Part shown: positions 41,855-50,179 of the stretch, one piece after another | Numbering within the stretch: position 1 is the stretch's first letter | Layout: each line of letters starts with the position of its first letter | Assembly: GCA_035545275.1 (NCBI GenBank) | Contig: DASZYT010000006.1 | Span: 1-57,646 of the forward strand | Reading direction: 5' to 3' | From: DASZYT01 sp035545275 | GTDB taxonomy: Bacteria; Patescibacteriota; Saccharimonadia; Saccharimonadales; UBA4665 | Length of the DNA: 57,646 nucleotides | Notes under the pieces: generated by a model | The model's input: the letters and a program-made list of their open reading frames with translations, nothing else | Told to the model about the DNA's origin: nothing | The model's database searches: none | Position numbers and translations under genes: made by a program

Positions 41855-42922
41855 TTAGTTTACGGTCAAACTCGTACCACTGGAGTTCAGCAGCTGTTTG
41901 CCGCCCACCGTTGCCGAGACAGGGGGTACAGTTACAGTCGTGGTAGGCAAGGGACCAGATGATCCGCTCGAAGGCGAGCCGCTACCCTTGCCTCCAGATG
42001 GGCTCGGTTGGGGACTACTGCCCGACGATGAAGTCGAAGAAATTGGAGTGGTAACTGTTCCCCCTCCGCCAGTCAGCGGAGTGGTCACCGGGCTTGTCAG
42101 GCTGGTCGGACTGAGCGATGGCACCGGCGGGTCAAGAGCGGGGGCCGCTGCGGGTGTGGTAGTTGAAGTCGAAGGGGCGGTAGCAGCATGGTTGACTGTA
42201 CTCGATTTTGTTGAAGTACTGCCACTGTGGGTGGTGGTAGATTTCTGGGGCGTTGTGGCCTGGCTGTGACTACCTTGGGTTGTGGCGGGCGCTGCAGGGT
42301 GCTTGGTGGTGCTGCGCTCCAGGGGCATTATTAGCAAAAAGAATAGTGCAATTACCAAAGCCGCTGGCAAAATAGCCCACTTTAGCCTTGCCCAGATGCC
42401 CGTACCCCAATCGGCGTAAGACCCGCGGCCCACAGAGTATTTTCGGGGTGCCACAAGCGTAGTGGGATGACGCACCACGTGTGCTGCGCTCGCGAAGAGC
42501 ACACCTACGCTCGCTGCCGTTGCCAGTAGAGCACCTCGGGTAGCGTCCGACGCTTGGTATATGTGTGCACCCACTATTTCCATCAGGCGTTGCACGCGCA
42601 GCCACGTACGCCAGAGGTAAAACCGCGTGCGTATAAAAGCGGTTGGTCCTTGCGGTACGGGAGCAGCTGTGGGCAATTCAAGCGTGGCTAGGGGTGGAAT
42701 GCGGGTGTAGCCATGGCGTACCCACACGGGGATTTTTACAGCCTCGTCAGCCGCACTGGCGCGGTTAAAGAAGCTCCTCAGGCGCCCATAGCGATCGTCG
42801 AGCGCGCCGATGGCTTGGTGCTGCACGTGCGACTGGCGCGCGTTAAAGCCGTCGCCATCACCCGGCGGATGCACGTCTTCAATCAACCGTTCATCGTGGT
42901 GATACCCATAACTCGTAGCCAT
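41855..42922 (-). CDS. Single-pass membrane protein with Ser/Thr/Pro-rich exterior
   Basis: 355 residues, no family recognised. About 170 mostly charged residues with a moderately hydrophobic stretch (ALLATAASVGVLFASAAHVV) precede a clear helix (WAILPAALVIALFFLLIMPL). The last 170 residues are a low-complexity Ser/Thr/Pro/Gly chain that would extend outside the cell, ending in a short ordered piece (VTVPPVSATVGGKQLLNS). A TATAGT box lies exactly 6 nt before ATG 42922. The convergent receiver gene ends 5 nt away. Confidence 0.65.
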   Translation of the reverse strand: MATSYGYHHDERLIEDVHPPGDGDGFNARQSHVQHQAIGALDDRYGRLRSFFNRASAADEAVKIPVWVRHGYTRIPPLATLELPTAAPVPQGPTAFIRTRFYLWRTWLRVQRLMEIVGAHIYQASDATRGALLATAASVGVLFASAAHVVRHPTTLVAPRKYSVGRGSYADWGTGIWARLKWAILPAALVIALFFLLIMPLERSTTKHPAAPATTQGSHSQATTPQKSTTTHSGSTSTKSSTVNHAATAPSTSTTTPAAAPALDPPVPSLSPTSLTSPVTTPLTGGGGTVTTPISSTSSSGSSPQPSPSGGKGSGSPSSGSSGPLPTTTVTVPPVSATVGGKQLLNSSGTSLTVN

Positions 42923-43010
42923 ACGACTACTATACGGGCCTGTCGTAATCTGTAAGTAAAATTTGCTACAACAGCAAAAAGGTTATGTTAGTGTGCTCGC
43001 CGTTATGGTC

Positions 43011-44045
43011 TTACGCGTCGCGCTTCAGCACCAGCCAGTACGTCGCGCCCACCGCAACGGCCGTCATACCCAGGAAGATGCCCGCTTCAATGCGTTGGAA
43101 ATCCCAGTAGCGGTACGGTGGCTGATACGTTGCCATCTGGTGGTAGCCGGCGTGGTTCAGACAGTTGTCTATAGGGTCGCCCCCTGGACCGCCCACGGCG
43201 GCTTTGACGTGTATGCCATTGCCGTTTTTGGCATCCTCGATTATCGCCCGACACTGTGCCGGCATGTTCTGGAGGTCGAACGAATCAAACGTCTTGCCGT
43301 TTTTATCGACAATATCTTTGGTAAGTATCCACGCGCCAGTGGGAATCTTATTGTTAATGGCGTTTGGCCCCATGGGCGCGGTAACGGTGATTGGCGCCAT
43401 GTAGTGCGGGCGGATCCACTGCCCGAAGCTCGCCATAGCCAGCACAAATATCGCAAGCGTTACGCCCAGTGCCACTAGGGTTTTGCGCCACCACACGCCC
43501 ATGGTGAAGCCCACCGCGGTAAAGAATATGGTGTAGATGAACGGCATCAGGCCCTGGATATCGAACAGTCCGGTATCAAAGCGGTCATGATTGAGGGCGT
43601 TGTCGGTACGGAACCAATGGGTGGTAAGCAGTGTGAGAATCAGCCCGTACAAAGCCGCGAAGCCGAGCGCCCACAGTAGCTTCGTCGTCAGCCATTTGCG
43701 GCGCGAAATGCTTTGCGTCCACACCAGTTTGTTGGTGTTTTCCTCGTATTCGCGGGCAAACAGCGGCGCACCGAGGAACAATCCCACTAGTAATGGCGCG
43801 CCAAAACCGGTGAGCACTATCGTATCGACGATGGCTCCATCGCCCTGGAATAGTGTATTGCCCAGCGTATCGCACGTGCCTTGTGGGTCGGTCGGAGTGG
43901 CAAAGTCGTGGCAGGTCGCCAGCGCGTGCTGGTAGGTGTGCCAGAAATAGTTACCACTCACGATCGCGAATATCGCAAAGGCGATGAGCAATATGCCAAA
44001 AATCATGAATGTTTTGCGGTGTTGGCGAAATACAAACCAGTTCAT
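43011..44045 (-). CDS. ABC-2 type transporter permease
   Basis: 344 residues with six predicted helices: one near residue 15-35, a group between 75 and 220, and one at the end (IFLGMTAVAVGATYWLVL). An extracytoplasmic loop of about 100 residues lies before the last helix. AREYEENTNKLVWTQSISRRKWLTTKL is typical of ABC-2 permeases. It overlaps the ATPase gene by ATGA, so the two make one exporter. Confidence 0.85.
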   Translation of the reverse strand: MNWFVFRQHRKTFMIFGILLIAFAIFAIVSGNYFWHTYQHALATCHDFATPTDPQGTCDTLGNTLFQGDGAIVDTIVLTGFGAPLLVGLFLGAPLFAREYEENTNKLVWTQSISRRKWLTTKLLWALGFAALYGLILTLLTTHWFRTDNALNHDRFDTGLFDIQGLMPFIYTIFFTAVGFTMGVWWRKTLVALGVTLAIFVLAMASFGQWIRPHYMAPITVTAPMGPNAINNKIPTGAWILTKDIVDKNGKTFDSFDLQNMPAQCRAIIEDAKNGNGIHVKAAVGGPGGDPIDNCLNHAGYHQMATYQPPYRYWDFQRIEAGIFLGMTAVAVGATYWLVLKRDA

Positions 44046-44917
44046 GCTGCGCCTCCTTCCAGCTTCTGGCCCATGTATGCCAGGATTATCTCCTCGATGT
44101 TCGGTTCGTGCACCTGCCAGCCTTTCGGCACTTTGGCGCCTTTGTCTAGGCGCACCAGCACGGTGGATTGTTTGGCGCTGACCGTCTCGTGGATGATGCG
44201 CATGCCGTCGTCCAGATATTTACTTTCGGTGCGTGGCCCCACCAGCAGCTTGTGCTCCTTCAATACTTGCTCGATGTCGTCGCACAATTGCGTGCGGCCA
44301 GCGGCCAGCACTATCACGTGGTCGCTCACGCGTTCCAGGTCGGCCAGCAGGTGGGAGCTCATGACGACAGTCAGGCCGCCGTCCGCTACCGCTTGGGCTA
44401 GGGAACTTAAGAAATCGTGCCGCGCCAGCGGGTCCAGTGCCGCCACCGGTTCGTCCAGCAGCAGTAGCTTTGGCCTTTTGGCAAGTGCCAATGCCAGCGC
44501 CACCTGCGCACGCATGCCACCGGATAGTTTGCCGACTGGTCGGTCGAGCGGGATCTGCAAATCCATCAGGCGCTTTCGTATAAAATCTTCGTCAAAGCGC
44601 TTGTTCAGGTGTATGCCCATCTTTATGTGCTCTTCGGCGTTCAGGTTTTTGTACAGCGGGATCTCTTGCGCCAAATAGCCGATGTCGCTTAAGAAATCTT
44701 CGTGCTGCATGGGCTGTTTGCCCAGCACTTTGCTCTCGCCCGTGCTGGCGCCGCTTAGCCCCACTAATATTTTTAGCAGGGTAGATTTGCCGGCGCCATT
44801 TGGCCCCACCAGCGCCGATACACTGCCTTCCGGCACGCTGATCTCGCAGTTTTCCAGCGCCCAGAACTTGCCGTAGCGTTTGCCCAGCCCTTTAGTGTGT
44901 ATTGCTGTTGCCCCCAT
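44042..44917 (-). CDS. ABC transporter ATP-binding protein
   Basis: 291 residues from ATG 44917, which follows AAGGAGGGG. Walker A GPNGAGKST, signature KLSGGMRAQVALALALAKRP, Walker B LLLLDEPVAALDP and the switch His in VVMSSHLL are all present. With the permease and a YtrA-type regulator it forms a GntR-ATPase-permease unit like the ytr/bcr systems that respond to cell-wall stress in Firmicutes; the substrate is unknown. Confidence 0.94.
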   Translation of the reverse strand: MGATAIHTKGLGKRYGKFWALENCEISVPEGSVSALVGPNGAGKSTLLKILVGLSGASTGESKVLGKQPMQHEDFLSDIGYLAQEIPLYKNLNAEEHIKMGIHLNKRFDEDFIRKRLMDLQIPLDRPVGKLSGGMRAQVALALALAKRPKLLLLDEPVAALDPLARHDFLSSLAQAVADGGLTVVMSSHLLADLERVSDHVIVLAAGRTQLCDDIEQVLKEHKLLVGPRTESKYLDDGMRIIHETVSAKQSTVLVRLDKGAKVPKGWQVHEPNIEEIILAYMGQKLEGGAA

Positions 44918-44933
44918 TCGATGCCCCTCCTTG

Positions 44934-45311
44934 TTATTGCTTGTTATGTAGTGCAACTCTTAGTAATGCCTCTATCGCTTCGTCGTCCAGGCCGGCTTTT
45001 CTAGCCTTGGCGACCCAGCCCGCGAGGTCCTGGCTCAAGGCTTCTTGCACCTTGGGCGAGGGCCCAGCGGGCCGTTTCTTTACAAACGTTCCGCTGCCGG
45101 TGCGCCCCTCTACCAGCCCGAGCATTTCCAGCTCGCGGTAGGCCTTGAACACCGTGTTGGGGTTGATGGCCACATGCGCCACCACTTCCTTCACGGTGGG
45201 AAGTTGGTCGCCCTCCTGCAATATCCCCACCTGCAGCGCCTGCTTTACCTGTTGTACTATCTGCAGGTAGGGTGGCACGCCACTGTGAGTATTGAGGCGA
45301 AACGTTATCAT
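44934..45311 (-). CDS. GntR family regulator, YtrA subfamily
   Basis: 125 residues. The winged helix PPYLQIVQQVKQALQVGILQEGDQLPTVKEVVAHVAINPNTVFKAYRELEMLGLVEGRTGSGTFV is characteristic, and the short C-terminal part (about 45 residues) marks the YtrA subgroup. It is the first gene of the ABC transporter operon and should repress it. A GA-TATACT box lies 7 nt before ATG, implying a leaderless mRNA; a perfect inverted repeat upstream is the likely operator. Confidence 0.93.
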   Translation of the reverse strand: MITFRLNTHSGVPPYLQIVQQVKQALQVGILQEGDQLPTVKEVVAHVAINPNTVFKAYRELEMLGLVEGRTGSGTFVKKRPAGPSPKVQEALSQDLAGWVAKARKAGLDDEAIEALLRVALHNKQ

Positions 45312-45330
45312 ACGTCCGAGTATATCACTA

Positions 45331-45352
45331 TTTCACTATGAAGCTAGTGAAA
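45331..45352. promoter_or_regulatory. Candidate YtrA/GntR operator
   Basis: TTTCACTA-tgaagc-TAGTGAAA is a perfect 8-bp inverted repeat located just upstream of the -10 box (45324 to 45319, minus strand) of the GntR gene. A second TATAAT on the minus strand (45357 to 45352) abuts it. Confidence 0.65.
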
Positions 45353-45406
45353 TTATATATCTAATAGCGTTGTATAATTTACTAAAATTACTTTTGTTCG
45401 TCAGCG

Positions 45407-45725
45407 TATAATGATGTCTAAGCCTAGTTAGGCTAGAGTTCTTTTCAGCCTCGCCACGTGAGACGGAGACAACGGCAACTATGTCGCCAAATAGTGGTTC
45501 GGAATTATTGGCTTCTCGCCTCTATTCTCTTCCATCTCTTAATGTGTTCAAGTAGCGGCAGAATGCCCGCTGCGCGGGCACAATCATGTGAGTCTATCTC
45601 ACTTGTGGGAGTTCAGTGAAAGCTGAAAGCCCTACCAACGGACAACACCCCCAGCAACGCTTCGTGCAAGGGCGTCTTACGCGGCAGGAGATGCCATTAA
45701 TAAGCATCCCAGAAAGAGGTATGCG
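45407..45725 (+). ncRNA. Hairpin-rich non-coding region, candidate retron msr-msd RNA
   Basis: About 310 nt between a TATAAT box (45407-45412) and the first ORF of the reverse transcriptase operon. No gene is seen in it. Stems include AGCCTA/TAGGCT (about 45420-45433), TGCCCGC/GCGGGCA (45564-45580), GTGAG/CTCAC (45588-45602), TTCAG/CTGAA (45612-45627) and GATGC/GCATC (45690-45708). In retrons the templating RNA lies directly upstream of the reverse transcriptase. I could not identify the a1/a2 end repeats or the branching G by eye, so the ends are approximate. Confidence 0.5.
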
Positions 45726-45962
45726 ATGAGGTTAACATACTCATCAACGAGAAGAACTGCGAAGCGGTACAACGGTACTACTCGTAGCATTACAAAGTTA
45801 AGATCGCGAGAGTTTTCTCTCAAGACGAGTCTATCAAAGCGAAATCGCGAGATCGACTGGGGAGCGGTTTTCGTTCTCTTGGCCAAGATGCTAGTAGCTG
45901 TTGCAGAGGGGTTGTTGGGTTCCGGCAAGCGCCACGTGTGGAATTTACCGGAGGCACGATAG
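45726..45962 (+). CDS. Small basic single-TM protein coupled to the reverse transcriptase
   Basis: 78 residues. The first 45 are basic (TRSITKLRSREFSLKTSLSK); then comes a hydrophobic helix (WGAVFVLLAKMLVAVAEGLLG) and a short basic end. GAGGT lies about 8 nt before ATG. Its TAG overlaps the GTG start of the reverse transcriptase by one base (TAGTG), the same arrangement as purM/purL here. This supports it as a real, co-translated gene. A membrane-active effector would fit a retron, but that is inference; no family is recognised. Confidence 0.55.
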   Translation: MRLTYSSTRRTAKRYNGTTRSITKLRSREFSLKTSLSKRNREIDWGAVFVLLAKMLVAVAEGLLGSGKRHVWNLPEAR

Positions 45963-46855
45963 TGAGTGGTATAGGGTCTAGGTTTGCTACTATCGAAGCG
46001 CTATGCAAGGAGCTGGAGATAAACCCAGCCGATTTCCAAGGTTGCGCACTTAACCGCGAGCATCATGTTAAGTATCGTCCAGAAGAAAAGCCAGACGGCT
46101 CACTACGCGATATATACGCACCCAGCGAAAAATTAAAAGAGATTCAACGAAAAATCAAAGACATAATACTCGCCACATTCGACTACCCGGAATATGTTTA
46201 TGGCCTTGGCGGTAATACTCTTCGGCATCACGCAGAGGTGCACAATACAGACGGTCATTTAGTAAAGGTTGATATACGTAATTTTTTTCCTTCAATACAT
46301 CACTCCAAAGTTTACAAAATGTGGGTGGAGCTTTTTGGATTTAACCCCCAAATTGCTAGTTTCCTGACAAAGCTCACCACTCACCGCGGCTGTCTTCAGC
46401 AAGGATTCCCGACCAGTTCGCATATAGCGGCAATTGTGTCGATACCGATCACAAAAGAGCTCCAGGCATATAGCCATGCTAATCAAATCAACTTTAGCCA
46501 ATATGTAGACGATTTGAATTTCTCAGGCGAAACGATTATTTACAAGGATATGTTTAAGCTTGTTGTGTCCGCGGTGCGTAGGCATGGCTTTTCTATTAAG
46601 CCACGTAAGACGAAGGTATATAACAAGAAGACCGCGAAACTAATAACAGGTGTTTCAGTTACTGGCGGCCGGATGCGCGCGCCACGTCAAGTTCGTAAGC
46701 GTGCTATCGATGCGCTAAAAGCCTATTCGGCTAATCCACAAGATTTACAAAATCAAAAACGCGTACACGGCTACGCCGGTTTCCTCGAGCATCTTAACCA
46801 CAAAGATGGCCAAAAATATCACCAAAAGATAAAAAGAATTTCGAGCGACCAATAA
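45962..46855 (+). CDS. Retron-type reverse transcriptase
   Basis: 297 residues from GTG 45962, preceded by GGAGG at 45950-45954; an in-frame GTG at 45938 is less likely. All RT blocks are present: KPDGSLRDIYAPSEKLKEIQ, VDIRNFFPSI with catalytic Asp104, QGFPTSSHIAAIV, QYVDDLNFSG (YVDD 181-184), GFSIKPRKTKVY and AKLITGVSVTGG. Before block 3 is HAEVH (90-94), close to the retron NAxxH motif. There is no maturase or endonuclease domain, and block 4 has QG instead of the IG of diversity-generating retroelements. Size and layout fit a retron RT, which would make a branched RNA-DNA hybrid for defence. Confidence 0.85.
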   Translation: MSGIGSRFATIEALCKELEINPADFQGCALNREHHVKYRPEEKPDGSLRDIYAPSEKLKEIQRKIKDIILATFDYPEYVYGLGGNTLRHHAEVHNTDGHLVKVDIRNFFPSIHHSKVYKMWVELFGFNPQIASFLTKLTTHRGCLQQGFPTSSHIAAIVSIPITKELQAYSHANQINFSQYVDDLNFSGETIIYKDMFKLVVSAVRRHGFSIKPRKTKVYNKKTAKLITGVSVTGGRMRAPRQVRKRAIDALKAYSANPQDLQNQKRVHGYAGFLEHLNHKDGQKYHQKIKRISSDQ

Positions 46856-46916
46856 GCAAGACGCAGGTTCAATAAAGCAGGAGGGCACCAAACTCACCAA
46901 TAATATGCTTCGCGCT

Positions 46917-47009
46917 TTATTCTTCAATCGCGACGAATTGGCGGGCGGCCAGGACGGTCATGGCGCTATCAAATACCGCGAAGTACAGGGCGTAGATAAA
47001 GTTCTGCAT
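46917..47009 (-). CDS. Possible 30-residue amphipathic peptide
   Basis: MQNFIYALYFAVFDSAMTVL followed by ten more residues, ending at TAA 46917-46919. The chain is hydrophobic at the front and amphipathic overall. It lies just after the 55-residue membrane protein on the same strand. There is no good ribosome binding site, so this is a weak call; it may be chance. Confidence 0.2.
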   Translation of the reverse strand: MQNFIYALYFAVFDSAMTVLAARQFVAIEE

Positions 47010-47030
47010 GTGAATTTATCTTTTATGCGC

Positions 47031-47198
47031 TCAAGAGTGCTTGAGAAACACGAAATAGACCACTACGAATACCAGGGCGATGCCGATGTTTACCAGCAGG
47101 CGTTCCACCAGGTGATTCCTAAAGAACAATACATCTACTGCGACGATGACGGCTACCATTAGGACTAGGTACAGTACGAGCGCTAAAGGTTTTTGCAT
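47031..47198 (-). CDS. Small two-helix membrane protein
   Basis: 55 residues with two predicted helices (ALVLYLVLMVAVIVAVDVLFF and LLVNIGIALVFVVVYFVFL). TTAGGAGAATAAAC places a good Shine-Dalgarno 7-8 nt before ATG 47198. It lies downstream of the reverse transcriptase on the opposite strand. Function unknown. A plus-strand frame across the same bases lacks a well-placed ribosome binding site and was not accepted. Confidence 0.6.
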   Translation of the reverse strand: MQKPLALVLYLVLMVAVIVAVDVLFFRNHLVERLLVNIGIALVFVVVYFVFLKHS

Positions 47199-47261
47199 GT
47201 TTATTCTCCTAACCCTCACTATATGCCCGACCAAATATCAGGTCAACAGCAGTGAGCGGAA

Positions 47262-47400
47262 CTAATAAAGCGCCACGATGAGTGCACGGGCGAGAAAGAA
47301 GCCCAGGCCGAGATATTCGCCCAGTGAGCGCTTGGCGGCGCACCAATGTAGTGAATATAACGCTGAGAATGTAACGAACCAATCAGTTAAATAGTAGTAA
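47262..47400 (-). pseudogene. Possible remnant of a membrane protein gene
   Basis: On the minus strand a frame without a usable start reads ...LHWCAAKRSLGEYLGLGFFLARALIV and ends at TAG 47262-47264. The composition looks like the end of a real membrane protein, but no ATG, GTG or TTG precedes it in frame near by. It is either a decayed gene or chance. Confidence 0.25.
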
Positions 47401-47410
47401 TAACTACTAT
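47391..47410. promoter_or_regulatory. Perfect inverted repeat upstream of the beta-propeller gene
   Basis: ATAGTAGT-aata-ACTACTAT: 8-bp arms with a 4-nt centre, 64 nt before the next start. It overlaps a -10-like TATAGA and could be an operator. The rest of the 47199-47473 gap shows no gene. Confidence 0.45.
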
Positions 47411-47473
47411 AGAATTCAGTTGTATCTACTCAGTGCATATGCTTAAGTTAGATTACAAACGGAGGGGTTAGGG

Positions 47474-50017
47474 ATGCAAAAGCATATGATCAGCCCGCGG
47501 TCTATAAGCCGTAGGGGAGTATTTGTGTTCGTTTCGGTCTTCACAATAATAGCCCAGTGTGCATGGTTAGGCGTGATGAGAGTACACGCAGCTACATCAA
47601 CACTGACGTATCTTGACCAAAGCGGTAGCCAAACAATAACTGGCTATCCGTCGGACTATTCGGACATTACTGTCCAGGGTGGTGGTTTGGCGGTGGTCTC
47701 TGGAGGAAAAGTCTATACCGCCAATGGAGTGGTTAATGGCCTCGACAATGTTGTTAAGGCCTATGTGAACGAACCCGTAGGCAACACTAACATAGCCGTA
47801 GGATTCGCTATCAAATCCGATGGTACATTATGGTCGTGGGGAAATGGCGAACAATTAGGAAGGGTATACGACCCGCTTAATACTGGGCAGAATCAAAATG
47901 ACCCTACCCCTGCCCAGGTAGTAGGGCTTCCCGCTGTTACGGACATTGCAATTGGTATGGACCACGTTTTGGCCTTGGATGTAAATGGGCATGTCTGGTC
48001 GTGGGGTAGTAATGGATGGGAACAGCTAGGCACTGACACTGGCTGTACATACACCGGACAAAGCTATCCGGCAGGTAATGCCGCCTGTGACGTTTCAACC
48101 CGTGTTTTGCCAGCTCAGGTGCCCGGTCTCTCGGACATTACTAGCATAAGTGCCGGAAGAACTAGTAGCGTGGCTGTCACAGCTGACGGCACACTGATGT
48201 TCTGGGGACAAGTGTGTAATATCGAGTCTCCCTATCCTTACTATCCGGCGCCTACGGCGTATCCGGGTGTGGGCACCGTAAAGCAGGCGCTCACCGATGA
48301 TTGTAGTGTAACATACCTGACGAATGGCGGTTTGGTATATAGCTGGGGCTATCAAGGTGCTAACCCCACATCTCCGTTGCAAGTAACTGCCCTGCAAAAT
48401 ATCCAATCAATCAAGACCGACGGATACGATACGCGAATTGCATTGGACGCCAACGGAGGTGCCTATATGTATGCACCAGCCACCATCGCCTCGTTCTTCC
48501 CAGTAGCAGTCTATCCTCTTGGTAACATCGGTGTAAACTCAGATTATTTGGCATGGAATATTACCCATCAAGCCTATCCTGACGGCGGTGTTATAGTGCC
48601 TAATTATGGTGCGCCCTATACCAATCAAAACATTTACTTTACGGTGTCGACCTATAGCGACTCGCCGGCCAATGATCTTTATAGCATAAAGCCTAACGGT
48701 GTCGGGCCGTTGCATTACGCTTCTGTGAACGAGGCGAATGTCTCGCCGGACGGTACGAAAGTAGCCTATGTAAGCAACTGCGATATATTCGTGGCGGATC
48801 TTGACGGCTCAAATTCCGTAAATATCACCAATAACACGCCCGGCACATGCGATGAATTCCCTACCTGGTCGCCGGACGGTACGAAGGTCGCATTTAACGA
48901 GACCTTACCGGATGACAATACCTATCTGGCTGTCGTAAACGCTGACGGTAGCAACTTGCATAGCCTGGCTGTGTCCGTAGGAGGCATCCCAGCGTCTTGG
49001 TCGCCCGACGGCACTAAGCTTGCCTTCACTGCATGGTCGGCAGATGGATCCACAGTACAAATCGCGATAATTGATAGTACGGGTTCGAACGAGAATATTC
49101 TTGCCGGAGATGGCAATGATTGGTGGTCGCCCTCTTGGTCGCCCGACGGCACTAAGCTTGCCATCACAACCGATAATTACAATGATGGAAACGCAACTAC
49201 ACAATTTTCAACAATTAGTACCGTTAATGCTGATGGCACAGGAAAGGTTGATCTCTATACCTCAAATAGTGACTCGGGAGAATCTGAATGGAATCCCGTG
49301 TGGTCACCCGACGGGTCTACGATTGCCTTTTCGTACACTAATGCAGACGGTGTAGCTCAAATTCTTACTGTACCGGCTGGGGGTGGAGACACCACTACGC
49401 TCTATGACCTTGGGTCGGCGAGTGCTTCAATCGAAGCATTACAATGGCTGCAAACCACACCAACCCCGGCTATCCAGGCCCCCGCAAACCTACAAGCAGT
49501 GTCGCCAACCAAAACGCCGGCTCTTTCATGGGATGCTGTAGCGAATGCTACTTCGTACAATGTATATCGTGACGGTACCCTTGTGGGTACAACCACTAGC
49601 ACTACATATACGGACAGCACGGCGGTAGAAGGCCAGTACGAATATTACGTAACCGCGGTTGGTGGCAGCGGCGAAAGTGCCGCTTCGAATACTGTAACGA
49701 TAGTTGTGGATCAGACCCGGCCGACCATGAGCTTCACTTCTCCTTCTAGCTTTGCCGATCCGTTCACGACAGGTCCTGTGGTAACGGTAACAGCGTCAGA
49801 TGCAAGTGGCCTCAAGATAATGGCGATACATGTTTACACGAGTGCAAACCAGCTGCTGACTACCTGCGGAAGCGCCACACAAGCCCAACTTGCAGCAGGT
49901 ACGATGAGCTGTAACTTAGCTAGTTTGCCGAGTGGAACCTATTACATAAAGGCGGGAACTTTTGATAACGCCGGAAACAATAAAACCATTCTCTCGGGTA
50001 ATTTCACCATTCTGTAG
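47474..50017 (+). CDS. Large secreted RCC1/TolB-like beta-propeller and fibronectin III protein
   Basis: 847 residues. A signal peptide (SVFTIIAQCAWLGVMRVHA, cleavage near AAT) is followed by RCC1-type repeats (LWSWGNGEQLG, VWSWGSNGWEQLG and weaker ones, about residues 60-330). A TolB/PD40 six-blade-like region has repeated SPDGTKVAF/SPDGTKLAI (about 420-660). A fibronectin III domain follows (PALSWDAVANATSYNVYRDG) and then an Ig-like end. No membrane anchor or sorting motif is seen. It is probably an adhesin or binding protein. GGAGGGG precedes ATG. Confidence 0.85.
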   Translation: MQKHMISPRSISRRGVFVFVSVFTIIAQCAWLGVMRVHAATSTLTYLDQSGSQTITGYPSDYSDITVQGGGLAVVSGGKVYTANGVVNGLDNVVKAYVNEPVGNTNIAVGFAIKSDGTLWSWGNGEQLGRVYDPLNTGQNQNDPTPAQVVGLPAVTDIAIGMDHVLALDVNGHVWSWGSNGWEQLGTDTGCTYTGQSYPAGNAACDVSTRVLPAQVPGLSDITSISAGRTSSVAVTADGTLMFWGQVCNIESPYPYYPAPTAYPGVGTVKQALTDDCSVTYLTNGGLVYSWGYQGANPTSPLQVTALQNIQSIKTDGYDTRIALDANGGAYMYAPATIASFFPVAVYPLGNIGVNSDYLAWNITHQAYPDGGVIVPNYGAPYTNQNIYFTVSTYSDSPANDLYSIKPNGVGPLHYASVNEANVSPDGTKVAYVSNCDIFVADLDGSNSVNITNNTPGTCDEFPTWSPDGTKVAFNETLPDDNTYLAVVNADGSNLHSLAVSVGGIPASWSPDGTKLAFTAWSADGSTVQIAIIDSTGSNENILAGDGNDWWSPSWSPDGTKLAITTDNYNDGNATTQFSTISTVNADGTGKVDLYTSNSDSGESEWNPVWSPDGSTIAFSYTNADGVAQILTVPAGGGDTTTLYDLGSASASIEALQWLQTTPTPAIQAPANLQAVSPTKTPALSWDAVANATSYNVYRDGTLVGTTTSTTYTDSTAVEGQYEYYVTAVGGSGESAASNTVTIVVDQTRPTMSFTSPSSFADPFTTGPVVTVTASDASGLKIMAIHVYTSANQLLTTCGSATQAQLAAGTMSCNLASLPSGTYYIKAGTFDNAGNNKTILSGNFTIL

Positions 50018-50050
50018 AGTGCGAATTAGCGGGTTTCAGAAGTTTGAACC

Positions 50051-50080
50051 ATATACTGGCAGAATCTCTGCCAGTATATT
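50051..50080 (+). terminator. Hairpin terminator after the beta-propeller gene
   Basis: ATATACTGGCAGA, loop ATC, TCTGCCAGTATAT: a perfect 13-bp stem followed by a short T stretch and an A run. It is nearly symmetrical and may stop transcription from both sides. Confidence 0.7.
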
Positions 50081-50179
50081 TGCTAAAAAATGCGCGTTTA
50101 CAGCCTTAGCTAGTGGCGCGACCCTAACTTAGGCCAACCCAGACAGTACAGAATGGTAAGCAGCCGATAAACCGCTCTG

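Noticed and set aside
45419..45725. Group II intron RNA upstream of the reverse transcriptase
   Set aside because: No GTGYG start, domain V hairpin or maturase/endonuclease domain could be found, and the ORF is too short for an intron-encoded protein.
45726..46855. Diversity-generating retroelement
   Set aside because: The reverse transcriptase has QGFPTS in block 4 and a retron-like HAEVH motif, and no template/variable repeat pair or variable target gene was found near it.
46905..47162. 85-codon plus-strand frame after the reverse transcriptase
   Set aside because: Its nearest GGAGG is over 20 nt from ATG, and it is antisense to a membrane protein gene that has a well-placed ribosome binding site.
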